This document shows, in pieces, positions 26,146 through 35,619 of a DNA stretch of 64,000 nucleotides. Made by a program: the position numbers and the translations under genes. Source of the stretch: Ornithinibacillus sp. 4-3 (GTDB lineage: Bacteria; Bacillota; Bacilli; Bacillales; Amphibacillaceae). The notes under the pieces are model-generated. The model searched no databases and had not been told where the DNA came from. It saw only the letters and a list, made by a program, of their open reading frames with translations. How positions within the stretch are numbered: the first letter of the stretch is position 1; each line of letters starts with the position of its first letter. Location: positions 3,444,001 to 3,508,000 of the forward strand of contig NZ_CP162599.1 in NCBI RefSeq assembly GCF_040958695.1, read 5' to 3'.

Positions 26146-27702
26146 ATGAAGCAATCAACATTGGCAAAAGGTACAATTCTTCTAACCGTCACTACTTTAT
26201 TTTCTAAATTCATCGGTAGTCTCTTCCGTATCCCTTTACAGAACATTGCTGGAGATGAAGTATTTGGTATTTTCAGTATGGTTTATCCGATTTATATGGT
26301 TGCACTTATCCTATCAGTTGCTGGAATTCCTCTTGCTATTTCTAAATTAATTGCCGAGGCAAACGATAGAAATGATTTAATCGCTATTCACAAAATACAT
26401 ACTACGGGAAAGCGCTTAGCTATCCTCTTTGGTTTCCTCAGTTTCATTATTATTCTGTTCTTTTCTGACGTCCTTGCAGCACTACTAGGTGGATCACAAA
26501 CAAAGCTTGCCTTACTTGTTGTTTCAAGCACCTTACTTATTGCCCCTTATATGGCAGTTTATCGTGGATATTTTCAAGGCTTCGGTAATATGCAGCCTAC
26601 ATCTATCTCACAAGTGATCGAACAACTTATTCGTGTAAATCTAATGATTCTTCTAGCATTTTTCTTAGTTTCTAAAGGATATTCAGATGAAAAAATTGCT
26701 GGTTGGATGATGCTAGGCTCCTTCTTTGGTGCTGCTTGCTCACTCTTATACTTAATCAAAGTCTTCTATCGAAATAAACCCATCAAGCCTTCCAAATCTC
26801 ATTATTCTCTTTCTGTTTGGTGGGTTTCGTCCATCAAGATATTAAAATTATCTATTCCTATTGCCTTTGGAGCTATTACGATGGCTCTTCTTCATTTTGT
26901 CGATGCATTAACCATTCCTAGTGGTTTGAGAACGATCGGATTCAGTCCATCGGAAATAAATTATTCCTTTGGTCTTTATAGTCGAGGAACCGCATTAATT
27001 CAGATTACTACAGTACTTGCCAGTGCCATGATATTACCATTAATTCCAGAGCTCACCAAAAAAAGGTTAACTCAAAGCAGACAAAATATCACACAAACAA
27101 TTACACAACCTCAGCTGTTTATTCGACTTACGGCATGGCCTGCAGCCTTTATGATTACCGTTTTAGCATTACCCATTAACCTTTCCCTGTTTACTGATAT
27201 CAATGGTAGCTTCATGCTAGCAACCATTGGCTTTAGTTCTGTGTTTACTTCTTTTGCCATTTTAGGAACAGGAATTTTACAAGGTATAAATTTAGCTAAA
27301 GAAGCTGCATGGATTATTATGATTAGTGTTTTCCTGAAAGCTGCATTGAATCTATATTTCATCCAAAATTTTGGTGTCGAGGGTGCTGCAGTTGCTACAC
27401 TTCTAATCTATATGCTTATCGTTGCAATGAACACTTATATCCTTTTTCAAAATAAAATAGGCATCATCCATTTCAAACAACATCTTTTAATCATATTTTC
27501 TGCATTTATAGTAGCGATGATTATCTATTTACCAACATTAGCACTCCCTATCGACAAACTATCCAGATTCTCTGCATTTTTTTATGTCTGTTTGGCCATA
27601 ATTATAGGAAGTATCCTTTATACTTTTTTACTTTTCCTATTTAAAATTATTAATTTTAAAACCATTTCATCCCTACTTTACAAGACAAGGAGAAAATCAT
27701 GA
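26146..27702 (+). CDS. Polysaccharide flippase (MOP/SpoVB-YtgP type, CsaA-like)
   Basis: A 518-residue membrane protein with about 14 hydrophobic helices in the MVF/MATE-like fold. It starts LAKGTILLTVTTLFSKFIG as SpoVB/YtgP/MurJ-family lipid-linked oligosaccharide flippases do. It starts 23 bases after tagA and overlaps the next gene by 4 bases. In Bacillus anthracis csaA, a predicted oligosaccharide transporter, is paired with csaB; this gene holds the same place. It probably moves the lipid-linked repeat unit of the wall polymer to the outer face (inference). Confidence 0.85.
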   Translation: MKQSTLAKGTILLTVTTLFSKFIGSLFRIPLQNIAGDEVFGIFSMVYPIYMVALILSVAGIPLAISKLIAEANDRNDLIAIHKIHTTGKRLAILFGFLSFIIILFFSDVLAALLGGSQTKLALLVVSSTLLIAPYMAVYRGYFQGFGNMQPTSISQVIEQLIRVNLMILLAFFLVSKGYSDEKIAGWMMLGSFFGAACSLLYLIKVFYRNKPIKPSKSHYSLSVWWVSSIKILKLSIPIAFGAITMALLHFVDALTIPSGLRTIGFSPSEINYSFGLYSRGTALIQITTVLASAMILPLIPELTKKRLTQSRQNITQTITQPQLFIRLTAWPAAFMITVLALPINLSLFTDINGSFMLATIGFSSVFTSFAILGTGILQGINLAKEAAWIIMISVFLKAALNLYFIQNFGVEGAAVATLLIYMLIVAMNTYILFQNKIGIIHFKQHLLIIFSAFIVAMIIYLPTLALPIDKLSRFSAFFYVCLAIIIGSILYTFLLFLFKIINFKTISSLLYKTRRKS

Positions 27703-29549
27703 AACTTCAGCATTGGTTATGGATTCTTATCCTTATCTGCCTATTGGTTTCTTCACCAAATATTATGTTGCGATTGCAGAATGAAGCAACTTATCATACT
27801 TATAACATGACAGTGCCTTATGAAGAAATACTACGTACAGCAGAGGAACAAAATATTTCTATTACTCATGCTCTAGAGAGCTTTCAGCATGCTGGGGTTA
27901 ACGCAATTAGTTTCGCACCCTTATCATTAGAAAATCTCCAGAATCAAGGGAGAATAATGGTTTATGAGCAAAAGGAATTCGAAAAAATACTCCAGCTATC
28001 CAATCATTCTCTCTACCCAGCAGAACAAGCGGGAATTTATATTACAGAACCAGAAAGCTTAGAGGATCTAGCAAAAATTAAAGAGCAATTTAAAACAATT
28101 CCCTTGTCCTACAATGGGAAAGACTTTTATTTCATACCAAATCCGCAGAAAAATATCGTTAATATCCCTATTGGATATGATGACGAAGCAATTAACTTAA
28201 TCAAACAGCTTGGTTTTTATACTGTTTTACAATTAAAAAATCAAGAATTACCAGAGCAAAATCAATTCCAATTACAACAGGCTATCTCGCACCAGCCAGA
28301 TGCTATAAGCTTTACTGGAAATGAAGTAATTGGTTATCCAGAAAATATAGATGTGAAAAAATTTGCTAACCAAATTGCGGAAGCAGAAATCACCGGATAT
28401 TTTCAAGAAATGAATCCAACAGCTGGAATACAAAGCTTTGCTCAATCAGTCAATTTTCAGCTTATTCGTATGCACCAAATTGATTTGAATGAAGTTCCAC
28501 TAGAAACTGCGATAAACCGTGCTGTTCGCGGAATAAAAGAGCGTCATATTCAAAGCATTTTCTTACATATCCCAACAGATGATTTCAATCATCCAGCAGA
28601 AACAATAAACCAGCTTCAAATGGGACTAAAAGAGAAATTACCCGCTTATTTCATGCTTGGCTTCCCAGCACCTTTATCATCTACTGACGCTCCTGTATGG
28701 AGTAAAGCATTAGCTTGGATTTCAGGTATTATCTTTTTATTTCTAGCTGCCAGTACTTTTAGATATTCGCCATTGCAATGGTTACTAGGATTTGCAGGTG
28801 CTTTACTTACCTTATTGTTTTTTCTATTTCAAAAAATTATTTTCTTACAAGCTTTTATATTATTGATTGCCATGATCACACCCTTGTTCGCTATCTTATC
28901 TCAAACTTTTAGGACAACTAGTAATATCACTGTTACCTATTTGCGCACACTTCTTATCAGCTTGGTCGGGATACTTATTTTAATAAGCGTTAGTAATGAA
29001 GGAAGCTTAATAACTGGAGTAGAGGTTTTCCGCGGAGTAAAACTTATGCATATCATTCCACTGCTAGTTATGGCTATCTATATTATTCTTCCTTATTTAA
29101 ATCGTACTACTTTGAAAAAATCAATTACATTAGGTCATGCCCTTTTCTGTCTTCTAGGCGTAATGTTTATTGGAATTCTAGGATATCTATACATTAGTCG
29201 TACTGGAAATTATGGAATAGCAAATGAATGGGAATTAACTATTAGGCAAGTACTGGAGGATTTATTATATGTAAGGCCAAGAACAAAGGAGTTTCTAATT
29301 GGTTTTCCACTCTTCCTTTTAGCTATTTATCTTATGAAAAGAAACATCAAACATTGGGGGAGATTATTGTTAATTCCAAGTACGATCGGTTTCTTATCGA
29401 TTATAAATACATTTATGCATTTTCATACTCCCTTAGCTATCTCAGCCTTACGCACCCTTTACAGTATCGTATTAGGCTATCTTTTAGGAATGTTAATGAT
29501 CTTTTGCTTTAAAATCATTCATCGTTTGTATAAACGGAGGTTTTGCTAA
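27699..29549 (+). CDS. DUF5693-like membrane protein of a wall-polymer operon
   Basis: A 616-residue protein of unknown function. One N-terminal membrane helix (about 6-24) is followed by a ~310-residue domain that should face outward, then about eight helices from residue 335 to the end. The ectodomain has alternating strands and helices (for example HAGVNAISFAPLSLENL, a barrel-like pattern) but no catalytic motif I recognise. The start overlaps the flippase gene by 4 bases and the stop overlaps csaB by 1 base, so the four proteins are made together. A role in assembling, modifying or polymerising the pyruvylated polymer is inferred from context only. Confidence 0.8.
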   Translation: MKLQHWLWILILICLLVSSPNIMLRLQNEATYHTYNMTVPYEEILRTAEEQNISITHALESFQHAGVNAISFAPLSLENLQNQGRIMVYEQKEFEKILQLSNHSLYPAEQAGIYITEPESLEDLAKIKEQFKTIPLSYNGKDFYFIPNPQKNIVNIPIGYDDEAINLIKQLGFYTVLQLKNQELPEQNQFQLQQAISHQPDAISFTGNEVIGYPENIDVKKFANQIAEAEITGYFQEMNPTAGIQSFAQSVNFQLIRMHQIDLNEVPLETAINRAVRGIKERHIQSIFLHIPTDDFNHPAETINQLQMGLKEKLPAYFMLGFPAPLSSTDAPVWSKALAWISGIIFLFLAASTFRYSPLQWLLGFAGALLTLLFFLFQKIIFLQAFILLIAMITPLFAILSQTFRTTSNITVTYLRTLLISLVGILILISVSNEGSLITGVEVFRGVKLMHIIPLLVMAIYIILPYLNRTTLKKSITLGHALFCLLGVMFIGILGYLYISRTGNYGIANEWELTIRQVLEDLLYVRPRTKEFLIGFPLFLLAIYLMKRNIKHWGRLLLIPSTIGFLSIINTFMHFHTPLAISALRTLYSIVLGYLLGMLMIFCFKIIHRLYKRRFC

Positions 29550-30607
29550 TGCATGTAGTCATTTCTGGTTATTATGGTTTTGGTAATACTGGGGATGAAG
29601 CCATTCTACTCTCTATTATCCAAGCCCTAAAAAAAGTAATGCCTAGCATTCAAATAACAGCACTATCTCATACCCCTGAACAAACAGCTACCTCGTTTCA
29701 GGTTCAGTCTGTAAATCGCTGGAATTTTAGAGATATTAAACGAGTGATTAAAGCTTCAGATGGGCTTATTAGTGGGGGCGGTAGCTTGTTGCAGGATTCT
29801 ACTAGCATAAAGACAGTTCCTTATTACATTGGTCTTATTCATATTGCTCGTTGGTATAAAAAACCTACTTTTGTTTATGCCCAGGGAATTGGGCCCTTCC
29901 GTTATAAGATAAGTAAATGGCTTGTTCAAAAGACCCTGCGACATGTAAATTACATTACTATTCGTGATCAAAATTCTCAGCAGCTATTACAGCAATTAAG
30001 TATACAACAACCTATGCAGCTTGTTCCTGACCCAGTCCTTGGTTTAGTTACAACCGCAACAAATCCTACTATAAAGAAACAACCATATATTATCGTCAGT
30101 GTTCGACCATGGAAGGATGCTAAAAGCTATTTATCCAAAATGGCTACCTATCTAGATCAAATGGTAGCAAAGGGGTTTAATATTGTTTTCTTACCCATGC
30201 ATGATAAAACAGATGAAATGACTGCTAAACAAATAGCAGCATTCATGAAAGAAAAAAGCGAAATGATATCTAACCTATCCTTAGAGGAGAAAGTAGCTAT
30301 TATAAAAGATGCTACACTTGTCATTGGCGTACGTTTACACGCTTTAGTTTTTGCTGCGATTACAAATGTACCTTTTATTGCTTTAAGCTATGATCCCAAG
30401 ATTGAAGCATTTGCTAATCAATGTCAGATGCCTCTAATCGGACATATCAGCAATGACGATTGGCAAGCAAAGAACCTATTACAGCAAACAAATAAAATAC
30501 TTGCTGAACTACATAAATACAAAGCCACATTAAAACAAAAAACAGATATCTATCAGATGCAAGCATTAGACACAGCAAAACTGGTACTACAGACTTTTAA
30601 AAGCTGA
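29549..30607 (+). CDS. csaB: Polysaccharide pyruvyl transferase CsaB
   Basis: A 352-residue enzyme that transfers a pyruvyl ketal from phosphoenolpyruvate onto a sugar of the secondary cell wall polymer. In B. anthracis this creates the ligand for SLH-domain S-layer proteins. Landmarks are GYYGFGNTGDEAILL, ISGGGSLLQD, YAQGIGPFR and the C-terminal GVRLHALVFAA. A TTG six bases upstream is possible, but the ATG at 29549, eight bases after GGAGG, fits better. It is the last gene of the tagA-flippase-DUF5693-csaB operon. No SLH protein gene is in the window. Confidence 0.92.
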   Translation: MHVVISGYYGFGNTGDEAILLSIIQALKKVMPSIQITALSHTPEQTATSFQVQSVNRWNFRDIKRVIKASDGLISGGGSLLQDSTSIKTVPYYIGLIHIARWYKKPTFVYAQGIGPFRYKISKWLVQKTLRHVNYITIRDQNSQQLLQQLSIQQPMQLVPDPVLGLVTTATNPTIKKQPYIIVSVRPWKDAKSYLSKMATYLDQMVAKGFNIVFLPMHDKTDEMTAKQIAAFMKEKSEMISNLSLEEKVAIIKDATLVIGVRLHALVFAAITNVPFIALSYDPKIEAFANQCQMPLIGHISNDDWQAKNLLQQTNKILAELHKYKATLKQKTDIYQMQALDTAKLVLQTFKS

Positions 30608-30644
30608 GTACCAGTTTTTAAATTCAAGCTTTCTTTATAGTTCT

Positions 30645-30998
30645 TGTTCAAAAAGTACGATAAAAAGGACCATCATCGGTTAAGTTCGCAACGTCACGAG
30701 AGCAACCCTAGAGGAATACAGATTAAGTACGTCACTACACGCGAGCAACATCTGCACTAGTACATCCTGTACGTCGTAGCACATCGTGTGCGTCGAAAGT
30801 TCAAGGAGAAGAGATTTTTGCGAACGGGCTTGCGCGTGTTGTGGTGACTTCTGTGTTGCCCACAGGACGTGGGCGCTCTTAACAGAAGTTCCTCTATGCC
30901 TTGAAATACGTGAGTATCGGAAAAATCTTTTCAACGACTTTCACAGGATGTGATGACTTCGACTTTCGAAGTGTCATTTTTGTTGGACTTTTTGAACA
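30645..30998. repeat. Intergenic element with perfect 12-bp inverted ends
   Basis: TGTTCAAAAAGT (30645-30656) and ACTTTTTGAACA (30987-30998) bound a 354-base, GC-rich-looking, non-coding block that fills the gap between csaB and the converging hydrolase gene. Inside are CGTCACGAGAGCAAC, GCACTAGTACATCCTGT and repeated CGTCGT/ACGTCG words that recur in the elements at 12466 and 41992. No transposase is present. Confidence 0.7.
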
Positions 30999-31003
30999 TC
31001 CTC

Positions 31004-32437
31004 TTACACTTCTACATGTTCACTTTGTTCTTGAGCCTTAGGTATTTGCCTAAATCCAAATGCTACACGAATAATTTCACCATTATCATTACGGATGAAA
31101 CGGATAATCATTTTATCTTCACGAAAGCTAAGCGCAAATTTATCATTGCCTACTGATTGAAGTTTTTCTGTGAAATCAGTTGTCTTAATTAATAATTGCC
31201 CTTCTTCCACTTCAAAATCAACTTTTGCTCCTTCACCAGATTGGAAGGTATTTTCGTATTCTTTTAATTCATCTACAGTTAATTCTATTTCTTCCATAGT
31301 CAAATGAGACTCCGTAATGGATTGATCAAGTTCATTAGCAAAAGCTCCAAACAACATTTTCGTAGATGGTACTCCGCCAAGATTAGATATGGAGACTCCC
31401 GTTAAGCCAACCTCAGGAAGAATATTCATTTGTGCTGCAACACCTTTTATCGCACCACCATGTTCAACTAATTTATGACCATAGAAGTCTGGAGTAATCA
31501 TTAAACCATAGCCATAATATTGCTCCTCTCCACAAGAAATATGTGGGGTAGTCATGTGCTTAACACTTTCCTCTGTTAAGATTTGTGTATCTCCATAGCG
31601 CCCATTATTTCTGTAAATTTCTGCGTACTTTAACATATCGTTGACGGTAGATTTTAAAAAGCCAGCTGCGCGCATGGACGGAGAATCCCAAGGGTTATTG
31701 GATTCAAATACGATAGTTTTTTCATCTTCTTTTCTAGAGTCATAGAGAATGGAAACATTATCATGATCAACTAATTCATGTAGATGGAATACAGTATGCT
31801 TCATACCTAATGGTTCCAAAATATATTTCTTTATATACTCCTCATACTCTATTCCACTAACACGATTAATAATAATCCCTAGTAAAGCATAACCATCGTT
31901 GGAATAACTAAACTCTGTCCCAGGCTCTCCAATGAATTCATAATCTAACTCTCCTAGATATGTTAAGAATTCGTCATACGTATTAACCGCTTTAATTTCA
32001 TTTGTTGGTTCTTCCTGTCCTTCTATCTTAGGATCATTAGCCATACTATCTTTCATCGCTGCATACAAAGTGGGCAATGGCGGAAGTCCTGGCGTATGTG
32101 TCATTAAATGATGTATCGTAACCTTCTTCGTATGTTCGTCCTCTGGTGTTTTAAACTCTGGAATATATTTTACAACTGGATCATGAACTGATAGCTTCCC
32201 TTGCTCCTGTAATTGCATGATTGCTACGCAAGTAAAAGACTTCGTTATAGAACCAATCCCATATACCGTATCTGCTGTTACTGGCAACTGTTTATCAGCA
32301 TTACGGAATCCAAACCCTTTATCCCAATATGGTCCACCATTTTTAGCAAGCCCAATAGCAAATCCAGGAATCTGATATTTCGAAACTATTCTTTCACAAA
32401 AATCATTAATTTCTTTTGACATCTTTTCTTCTGACAT
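31004..32437 (-). CDS. Serine hydrolase, beta-lactamase class C / PBP4* family
   Basis: A 477-residue serine hydrolase. The nucleophile motif S-x-x-K is in GSITKSFT, the Y-x-N motif in YSNDGYALLG, and the third-box equivalent HGG in VEHGGAIKG. The last ~100 residues form a beta-rich accessory domain of the DUF3471 type (VEEGQLLIKTTDF region). The frame opens at 32506, but the ribosome binding site AGAGGG sits before the ATGs at 32443 and 32437; 32437 has the better spacing. There is no signal peptide, so it is probably cytosolic. Such proteins include D-aminopeptidases, esterases and peptidases; the substrate is unknown. Confidence 0.88.
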   Translation of the reverse strand: MSEEKMSKEINDFCERIVSKYQIPGFAIGLAKNGGPYWDKGFGFRNADKQLPVTADTVYGIGSITKSFTCVAIMQLQEQGKLSVHDPVVKYIPEFKTPEDEHTKKVTIHHLMTHTPGLPPLPTLYAAMKDSMANDPKIEGQEEPTNEIKAVNTYDEFLTYLGELDYEFIGEPGTEFSYSNDGYALLGIIINRVSGIEYEEYIKKYILEPLGMKHTVFHLHELVDHDNVSILYDSRKEDEKTIVFESNNPWDSPSMRAAGFLKSTVNDMLKYAEIYRNNGRYGDTQILTEESVKHMTTPHISCGEEQYYGYGLMITPDFYGHKLVEHGGAIKGVAAQMNILPEVGLTGVSISNLGGVPSTKMLFGAFANELDQSITESHLTMEEIELTVDELKEYENTFQSGEGAKVDFEVEEGQLLIKTTDFTEKLQSVGNDKFALSFREDKMIIRFIRNDNGEIIRVAFGFRQIPKAQEQSEHVEV

Positions 32438-32683
32438 AAACATATACCCTCTTTCTAATTTATATTTTATTCTCTCTAGTATAATCTGTATTCTGTATTT
32501 TTCCAAAATAATATTTTTTAAGAAAATTTTTTATGATAAAATTGCAAACCTTAAAAACGCGCATGTTCACTATGTTTTTTCATCACTACGTAACTAACAT
32601 TAACATAAATGGTTATTCTAAATTGGTTGTTTCCTTTCGATGAATCACTAAAATAAAGATATACCTATAAGAAAGGGATGAAA

Positions 32684-33139
32684 ATGATGAAAAAAATTAC
32701 TCTATCTCGGAACCTTTCCTTTTTAAGAAAAGAAAATAATTACTCTCAAGAAGACTTAGCTGAGAAAATTGGTGTCACAAGACAATCCATTGCCAAGTGG
32801 GAAAGTGGAGAATCCTTACCAGATATTGTTAACTGTGACGCTCTTGCCACATTATTTGACGTCTCCTTGGATAACTTGATTCATTATGATCAAAAAGACA
32901 ATGGCTTTCCTATTCCTCCGAAGGGCAAACATATGTTTAACACCGTTCCTCTAGAGAAGGACGGCTATGTGAAGCTACCTGAGGATGCTGTTAATTTGGT
33001 TATGATGCAGGAAGGTGATACATTTCTTGTTTTAGGTGACGAAAATCCAAAAAGTATTGGCATTGCATTAGTTCCATTAGAATTTTTTACAACGATGACA
33101 CAAGGAATCCTAAATCATACAAAGGATTCAAAAAAATGA
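32684..33139 (+). CDS. XRE-family regulator of an ABC transporter operon
   Basis: About 151 residues. The N-terminal helix-turn-helix reads RKENNYSQEDLAEKIGVTRQ, then SIAKWESGESLPD. The C-terminal part holds an AbrB-like or sensor stretch (HMFNTVPLEKDGYVKLPEDA). Three close ATG codons follow AAAGGG; 32684 is taken as the start. The stop overlaps the ATPase gene by 4 bases. XRE-ABC operons of this form usually respond to peptide antibiotics or cell-wall stress (family knowledge). Confidence 0.82.
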   Translation: MMKKITLSRNLSFLRKENNYSQEDLAEKIGVTRQSIAKWESGESLPDIVNCDALATLFDVSLDNLIHYDQKDNGFPIPPKGKHMFNTVPLEKDGYVKLPEDAVNLVMMQEGDTFLVLGDENPKSIGIALVPLEFFTTMTQGILNHTKDSKK

Positions 33140-34053
33140 CGGCATATATTCTAGAAACCAAAAACATTTCCAAAGTCTATAAAGATTTTCATGCACTGGA
33201 AAACATATCAATCTCTTTGGAAAAAGGGAAAATTTACGGTCTGATTGGTCAAAATGGAGCTGGTAAAACAACATTAATGCGAATCATTGCTGGCTTATCC
33301 TTTCCTACTTCAGGAGAAATATATTTATTTAATCAATCTGGAACAAAGGCCTTACAAGCAGGAAGAAAACAAATGGGAAGTATGATTGAAAATCCAAGTA
33401 TTCTTGGTAATATGAGTGCCTTTCATAATCTTCGCGTCCATAAAACAATAAAAGGGATTAAGGAAAACAATGTAGAACAAAAAGTGCTCGATATCGTTGG
33501 GTTAAAATCTACTGGTAAGAAGAAAACAAAGAATTTTTCCTTAGGAATGCGGCAACGGTTAGGTATTGCTATTACACTATTAGGTAATCCAAGCATACTG
33601 ATGCTTGATGAACCAATTAATGGTCTTGATCCCAGTGGAATCGCTGAAATTAGAAAATTATTAAAAGAATTGGCAAGAGAACATCAAATAACCATTCTTT
33701 TATCCAGCCATCATCTAGCCGAGCTTCATCAAACTGCTGATGAATTTATCATTGTAAATAAAGGAAAGATCTTAAAAAAACTTCAGCATAATCAATTAGA
33801 AGAACAAATCAATAAACATTTAATTCTCGACTGTAATGAACCAGAAAAGCTACAAAAAGTACTAAAAGAATCGCTTCATACAGAGAATTTTATTATACAG
33901 CCTGATAAAAGTATTAAACTATATGACTTTATCGATAGAAAAGAAGAATTAGCAAAAGCTTTAATAGAGCATAATATTATTATTACAACCCTAGCAACTC
34001 AGGAAGAAACATTAGAAAGCTACTACCTTCAACTGATAGGAGGTATGAACTAA
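33136..34053 (+). CDS. ABC transporter ATP-binding protein (BcrA/lantibiotic-immunity type)
   Basis: A 305-residue ATPase with Walker A (GQNGAGKTT), signature (FSLGMRQRLGIA), Walker B (LMLDEPINGLDP) and the switch His in LLSSHHLAEL. The ~90-residue C-terminal extension is typical of the BcrA/NatA drug and bacteriocin-immunity class. It is coupled by overlaps to the XRE gene upstream and the permease downstream (1 base). Confidence 0.92.
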   Translation: MTAYILETKNISKVYKDFHALENISISLEKGKIYGLIGQNGAGKTTLMRIIAGLSFPTSGEIYLFNQSGTKALQAGRKQMGSMIENPSILGNMSAFHNLRVHKTIKGIKENNVEQKVLDIVGLKSTGKKKTKNFSLGMRQRLGIAITLLGNPSILMLDEPINGLDPSGIAEIRKLLKELAREHQITILLSSHHLAELHQTADEFIIVNKGKILKKLQHNQLEEQINKHLILDCNEPEKLQKVLKESLHTENFIIQPDKSIKLYDFIDRKEELAKALIEHNIIITTLATQEETLESYYLQLIGGMN

Positions 34054-34838
34054 TGCAGCTATTAAAAGCAGATGTCTTTAAATTAAGCCGATCGATTTCA
34101 CCATGGGTATTATTCACCTTAGCTATGCTCAGTGCCATTATTTTTGCCGCCTGCTCTCACTATGTGGCTACAGGTAGCCTTAATGTTGAGACTGCGTCCG
34201 GCACTTTAGCTTTATTTTCCGAAACCCAGATGATGGCATTATTAGGAAGTATCGCTGCAGGTATTTGTCTTACTACAGATTTCGAAAATAAAATTATTGA
34301 AAATGCTGTTTCTGGTGGACATAGTAGAAACGCTATTATTATTAATAAAATTCTAATCTTGTTTATTCTACTTGCTCTTTTATACTTTCCATATATAATA
34401 ATCACAATTATTTTTTCCTTTACCGATACATTGTTCAGTGGTTTTATCCCGACGCCAACCTTAAATCTATTATCAGAATCTGTACAGCAAAATTTCACAG
34501 TTCGTTTGCTTGGTAAAATCTTCTTGGTGAGTGGGATGTCATTATTTATCTTTATCAGCCAGCTGATGGTTAGTATTTTTTATATGTTTTTATTTAAAAA
34601 AGCGGTTTTCGTTATTGCTGCTACATATATGACTAGCTTAATTCTTGGACCAATCTCAAGTTTAAATGACTTTGTTCATTCTGTAATGGCATACACCCCT
34701 TTTGGTATTGATTTATCACAACTAACACTTAGTATGAACAGTAAATTTATAACAGAGAGCTTGCTGATCAGCTTACTCTTTATCCTTGTTCTCTATCTAA
34801 TTACTATTCTTATCTTTAGGAAAGCAGAAGTGAAATAA
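34053..34838 (+). CDS. ABC-2-type permease
   Basis: A 261-residue membrane protein with about six hydrophobic helices (near 18-38, 62-80, 105-130, 155-180, 190-210, 235-256) and no large domain, the usual BcrB-like partner of a BcrA-type ATPase. It is the last gene of the XRE-ATPase-permease operon and ends before a bidirectional terminator. Confidence 0.85.
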   Translation: MQLLKADVFKLSRSISPWVLFTLAMLSAIIFAACSHYVATGSLNVETASGTLALFSETQMMALLGSIAAGICLTTDFENKIIENAVSGGHSRNAIIINKILILFILLALLYFPYIIITIIFSFTDTLFSGFIPTPTLNLLSESVQQNFTVRLLGKIFLVSGMSLFIFISQLMVSIFYMFLFKKAVFVIAATYMTSLILGPISSLNDFVHSVMAYTPFGIDLSQLTLSMNSKFITESLLISLLFILVLYLITILIFRKAEVK

Positions 34839-34856
34839 TTTATTTATAATAAAAAT

Positions 34857-34894
34857 AACGGCTTGAGTCTCTAATATTAGAGATTCAAGCCGTT
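34857..34894. terminator. Bidirectional terminator between the ABC permease and pssA
   Basis: Two abutting 19-base arms (34857-34875 and 34876-34894) pair with one mismatch. A-rich sequence on the left and TTTT on the right let it serve both converging genes. Confidence 0.85.
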
Positions 34895-34898
34895 TTCT

Positions 34899-35432
34899 TT
34901 ACATCTTTGGTATTCGAATGTTACTAATCATGGAAACTGTTAAAATAGATATCATAATTGCAAAAAATAATACGGATAAGTGCTGATGGAAAATCACGAA
35001 AAATGTAAGAATAAATCCACAAACAGTAATAGGAATACCATAAAATGACCCATCAAATTCCTGTACATTATAACGAGCTAAGCGAATGGCACCACAAATA
35101 ATATATAATACAACTAATGTTACCCCTACTCCCGTTAATTGACTTAAGCTAGTATGATAAACGAGTAATGCTGGTGCAACACCAAAAGAAACTAAATCAC
35201 ATAAAGAATCGAACTCTTTCCCAAACTCTGATTCTATATTGTATTTTCTTGCAACTAAACCATCAAAGCGATCTGAAACTACTGCTAGAATAATAAAGAA
35301 AATACTCATTTTATATGAACCTTCAAACATAAAAATGATCGCCATAATACCAAGTGCTAGATTTATTAAAGTAATAAAATTAGCCATTTGTGCTTTTAGT
35401 TTAGTATAATCAATACGTCTAATCAAAAACAT
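34899..35432 (-). CDS. pssA: CDP-diacylglycerol-serine O-phosphatidyltransferase
   Basis: A 177-residue integral membrane enzyme making phosphatidylserine from CDP-diacylglycerol and serine. The CDP-alcohol transferase signature is complete: DG-x2-AR-x8-G-x3-D-x3-D in the segment DRFDGLVARKYNIE and EFDSLCDLVSFG. Five to six hydrophobic helices are visible. The frame begins at a TTG at 35462, but the AGGGGG site lies inside that frame and points to the ATG pair at 35435/35432. It is divergent from psd, which uses its product. Confidence 0.92.
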   Translation of the reverse strand: MFLIRRIDYTKLKAQMANFITLINLALGIMAIIFMFEGSYKMSIFFIILAVVSDRFDGLVARKYNIESEFGKEFDSLCDLVSFGVAPALLVYHTSLSQLTGVGVTLVVLYIICGAIRLARYNVQEFDGSFYGIPITVCGFILTFFVIFHQHLSVLFFAIMISILTVSMISNIRIPKM

Positions 35433-35619
35433 CATCCCTACCCCCTTTTCGGGTAATAACAATCTTACCCAGTGTAAATCACATCTAGAGCCTTTACTTG
35501 ATTAGTATGTAGCTTTTAGTTTACTAAAATAAATGAGTTCTGCTAGTTCCATGATAACATTTTATCAAGCGATGTTTTACCCACTATCGTTCTATCTATA
35601 AATATAAAGGTGTGAAGCT

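Noticed and set aside
30680..30934. 84-codon minus-strand frame in the element at 30645-30998
   Set aside because: It lies wholly within the repeat, is rich in Arg/Ser/His without a fold pattern and lacks a ribosome binding site.
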